From: Natronohydrobacter sp.
Lineage (GTDB): Bacteria; Pseudomonadota; Alphaproteobacteria; Rhodobacterales; Rhodobacteraceae
Assembly: GCA_007118445.1 (NCBI GenBank)
Contig: SKRP01000169.1
Span: 1 to 15,521, forward strand
Direction: 5' to 3'
Length of the DNA: 15,521 nucleotides
Below the pieces are notes generated by a model. That model searched no databases. It had not been told where the DNA came from and worked only from the letters and a program-made list of their open reading frames with translations. Both the position numbers and the translations under genes were made by a program. This document shows positions 14,300 through 15,521 of the stretch, piece after piece. The first letter of the stretch is position 1. Every line of letters starts with the position of its first letter.

Positions 14300-14560
14300 A
14301 TGTTCACCATCGAGCACGATTTCGACGCGACCGTGATCACCCTTGTCGACGAGGGTGCAGCGCAGCCTGCTGCGCTGCGCGAGGATGTGATCATCACCGC
14401 GTTCGAGGATTGCGTGACATTGCGCCAGTTCAACCCGCAAAGCGACGATGACATGGTGATCACCCTGTCGCTGTCGCAGCTTCGCGAACTTGCCGCAGCG
14501 CTCGATCTGCCCGAGGGCAGCTACCGGCTCGACCCCGGCAAGGGCGCGCGCGGCAGCTGA
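14300..14560 (+). CDS. Small acidic cytoplasmic protein, function unknown
   Basis: I do not recognise a family. The 86-aa product (MFTIEHDFDATVITLVDEG at the start) is acidic, has no signal peptide or membrane segment and mixes predicted strands (VITLVDE, DVIITAFEDCVTLRQF, DMVITLSLSQ) with one helix (LRELAAALDLPEG). The single cysteine is C38. The frame is open upstream to 14096, but that part is antisense to the secreted-protein gene; the first sensible start in the gap is the ATG at 14300. No ribosome-binding site is visible, so it may be translated leaderless. Codon bias matches the neighbours, which supports a real gene. It precedes the aminotransferase by 60 bp in the same direction and could be cotranscribed with it. 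Confidence 0.72.
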   Translation: MFTIEHDFDATVITLVDEGAAQPAALREDVIITAFEDCVTLRQFNPQSDDDMVITLSLSQLRELAAALDLPEGSYRLDPGKGARGS

Positions 14561-14579
14561 TCATCAGCTGCGCTGCCGC
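14550..14579. other. Two mutually exclusive hairpins at a gene end
   Basis: GCAGCTGA (14553-14560), loop TCA, TCAGCTGC (14564-14571) is a perfect 8-bp hairpin whose left arm includes the stop codon of the 86-aa gene. An alternative 8-bp stem pairs GCGGCAGC (14550-14557) with GCTGCCGC (14572-14579) around a 14-base loop. The two cannot form together. There is no T run, so they are not an obvious intrinsic terminator; they lie in the leader of the aminotransferase gene if it is cotranscribed. Confidence 0.4.
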
Positions 14580-14620
14580 CCTGCCCCGATCTTCACTCTG
14601 ATATCAAGAAAGGCCGTATC

Positions 14621-15521
14621 ATGCTGACAAATGACCAGTTGTCCCAATGGGATCGCGAGAATTTCCTGCATCCCTCGACCCATTTCGGCCAGCACGGGCG
14701 CGGCGAAAGCCCCGCGCGCATCATCAGCAAGGCCAGCGGCGTCTATATCGAAGATCGCGACGGCAACCGCCTGCTGGATGCGTTCGCAGGGCTATATTGC
14801 GTGAATGTGGGCTATGGCCGCACCGAGATTGCCGAGGCCATCGCCGCCCAGGCCCATGAGCTGGCCTATTACCACGCCTATGTCGGGCATGGCACTGAAG
14901 CCTCGATCACGCTGGCGCATATGGTGGCCGAGCGCGCGCCCGCCCATATGAACCGGGTCTATTTCGGCCTTGGCGGGTCGGATGCGAATGAGACCAACGT
15001 GAAACTTGTGTGGTATATCAACAATGTGCGCGGGCGGCCCGAAAAGCGCAAGATCATCTCGCGCTGGCGCGGCTATCATGGCTCGGGGCTGATCACGGGC
15101 TCGATGACCGGGCTGGTGCCGTTTCACAACAAATTCGGCCTGCCGATGGCAGAGGTCATCCATACCGAAGCGCCCTATTACTTCCGCCGCCCTGACCCGA
15201 ATATGTCCGAAGAGGCTTTCACTGCCCATTGCGCTGCCAAGCTCGAAGAACTGATCGAGCGCGAAGGGGCCGACACGATCGGTGCTTTCATCGGCGAGCC
15301 GCTGCTGGGCACGGGCGGGATCGTGCCGCCGCCCGCAGGCTATTGGGAGGCGATCCAGCCAATCCTGAAAAAGCACGATATTCTGCTGATCACCGATGAG
15401 GTCGTGACCGGATTCGGGCGCATGGGCACGATGATGGGCTCCACCCATTACGGCATCAAGCCCGATATCATCACCATCGCCAAGGGGCTGACCTCGGCCT
15501 ATGCGCCGCTATCAGGCTCGA
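14621..15521 (+). CDS. Class III PLP-dependent aminotransferase (5' part)
   Basis: The first 300 codons of this gene are present; the frame has no stop and runs off the right edge. It is a fold-type I, class III (omega) aminotransferase, which moves an amino group from an amine or omega-amino acid to a keto acid such as pyruvate. FGQHGRGESPARIISKASGVYIEDRDGNRLLDAFAGLYCVNVGYGR is the N-terminal substrate and cofactor region. YFGLGGSDANETNVKLVWY is the phosphate-binding loop, and WRGYHGSG (about 149-156) stacks on the cofactor. D259 in LLITDEVVTGFGRMG contacts the pyridine nitrogen. K288 in TIAKGLTSAYAPLSG is the Schiff-base lysine. It resembles the putrescine/omega-amine-pyruvate group (SpuC and Chromobacterium omega-transaminase), so that is the likely class. 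The exact substrate cannot be told. AAAGG precedes the ATG at 14621. Confidence 0.93.
   Translation, partial: MLTNDQLSQWDRENFLHPSTHFGQHGRGESPARIISKASGVYIEDRDGNRLLDAFAGLYCVNVGYGRTEIAEAIAAQAHELAYYHAYVGHGTEASITLAHMVAERAPAHMNRVYFGLGGSDANETNVKLVWYINNVRGRPEKRKIISRWRGYHGSGLITGSMTGLVPFHNKFGLPMAEVIHTEAPYYFRRPDPNMSEEAFTAHCAAKLEELIEREGADTIGAFIGEPLLGTGGIVPPPAGYWEAIQPILKKHDILLITDEVVTGFGRMGTMMGSTHYGIKPDIITIAKGLTSAYAPLSGS

Noticed and set aside
14792..15448. 218-codon open frame on the - strand
   Set aside because: It is antisense to the aminotransferase, whose motifs and codon pattern are clear; no ribosome-binding site or domain supports the reverse frame.

Overview
The window is GC-rich and gene-dense. 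It reads as a chromosomal segment of an alphaproteobacterium of the Rhodobacterales (Rhodobacteraceae-like). The basis is codon use strongly biased to third-position G/C, the protein sequences, and a compact flagellar cluster in which fliE and fliQ sit between flgC and flgF and are followed by flgG, flgA, flgH and a FliL-like gene. I cannot name a genus from the sequence alone. I see no tRNA, rRNA, insertion sequence, CRISPR array or prophage gene.

Region 1 (3-4307, + strand) is the export-gate operon: flhA, fliR, flhB and a small helical protein that may be FliJ. Each gene starts inside the stop codon of the one before (ATGA overlaps), so translation is probably coupled. Region 2 (4283-5563, - strand) is an M29-family metallo-aminopeptidase. 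It runs tail to tail with region 1, overlaps it by 25 bp, and has no obvious flagellar role. Region 3 (5747-10391, - strand) is a nine-gene rod, hook-basal-body and ring operon read leftward: flgB, flgC, fliE, fliQ, flgF, flgG, flgA, flgH and a FliL-family gene. Region 4 (10480-11838, + strand) is fliI, the export ATPase, diverging from flgB across 88 bp that probably carries the control signals for both. The products fit one machine: FlhA, FlhB, FliR and FliQ form the inner-membrane gate; FliI, perhaps with the FliJ-like protein, energises it; FliE, FlgB, FlgC, FlgF and FlgG form the rod exported through it; FlgA and FlgH belong to periplasmic and outer-membrane ring assembly. FliP, the P-ring, the hook, the filament and the MS-ring genes are not in this window.

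Region 5 (11839-15521) is unrelated to motility. It has a 262-bp gap with a strong GC-rich hairpin, then metG (methionyl-tRNA synthetase) preceded by a short leader hairpin, a small secreted four-cysteine protein converging on metG (the two stop codons share TTAA), a divergently placed acidic 86-aa protein that may be made from a leaderless mRNA, and the first 300 codons of a class III PLP-dependent aminotransferase that runs off the right edge.

Most of the window is ordinary for its lineage. I found no convincing undescribed system. The items most worth checking are the candidate FliJ after flhB, the FSTS loop replacing KMSKS in MetRS, the repeated TTAAGG boxes between flgB and fliI, and the competing or SD-adjacent hairpins near metG and the 86-aa gene.
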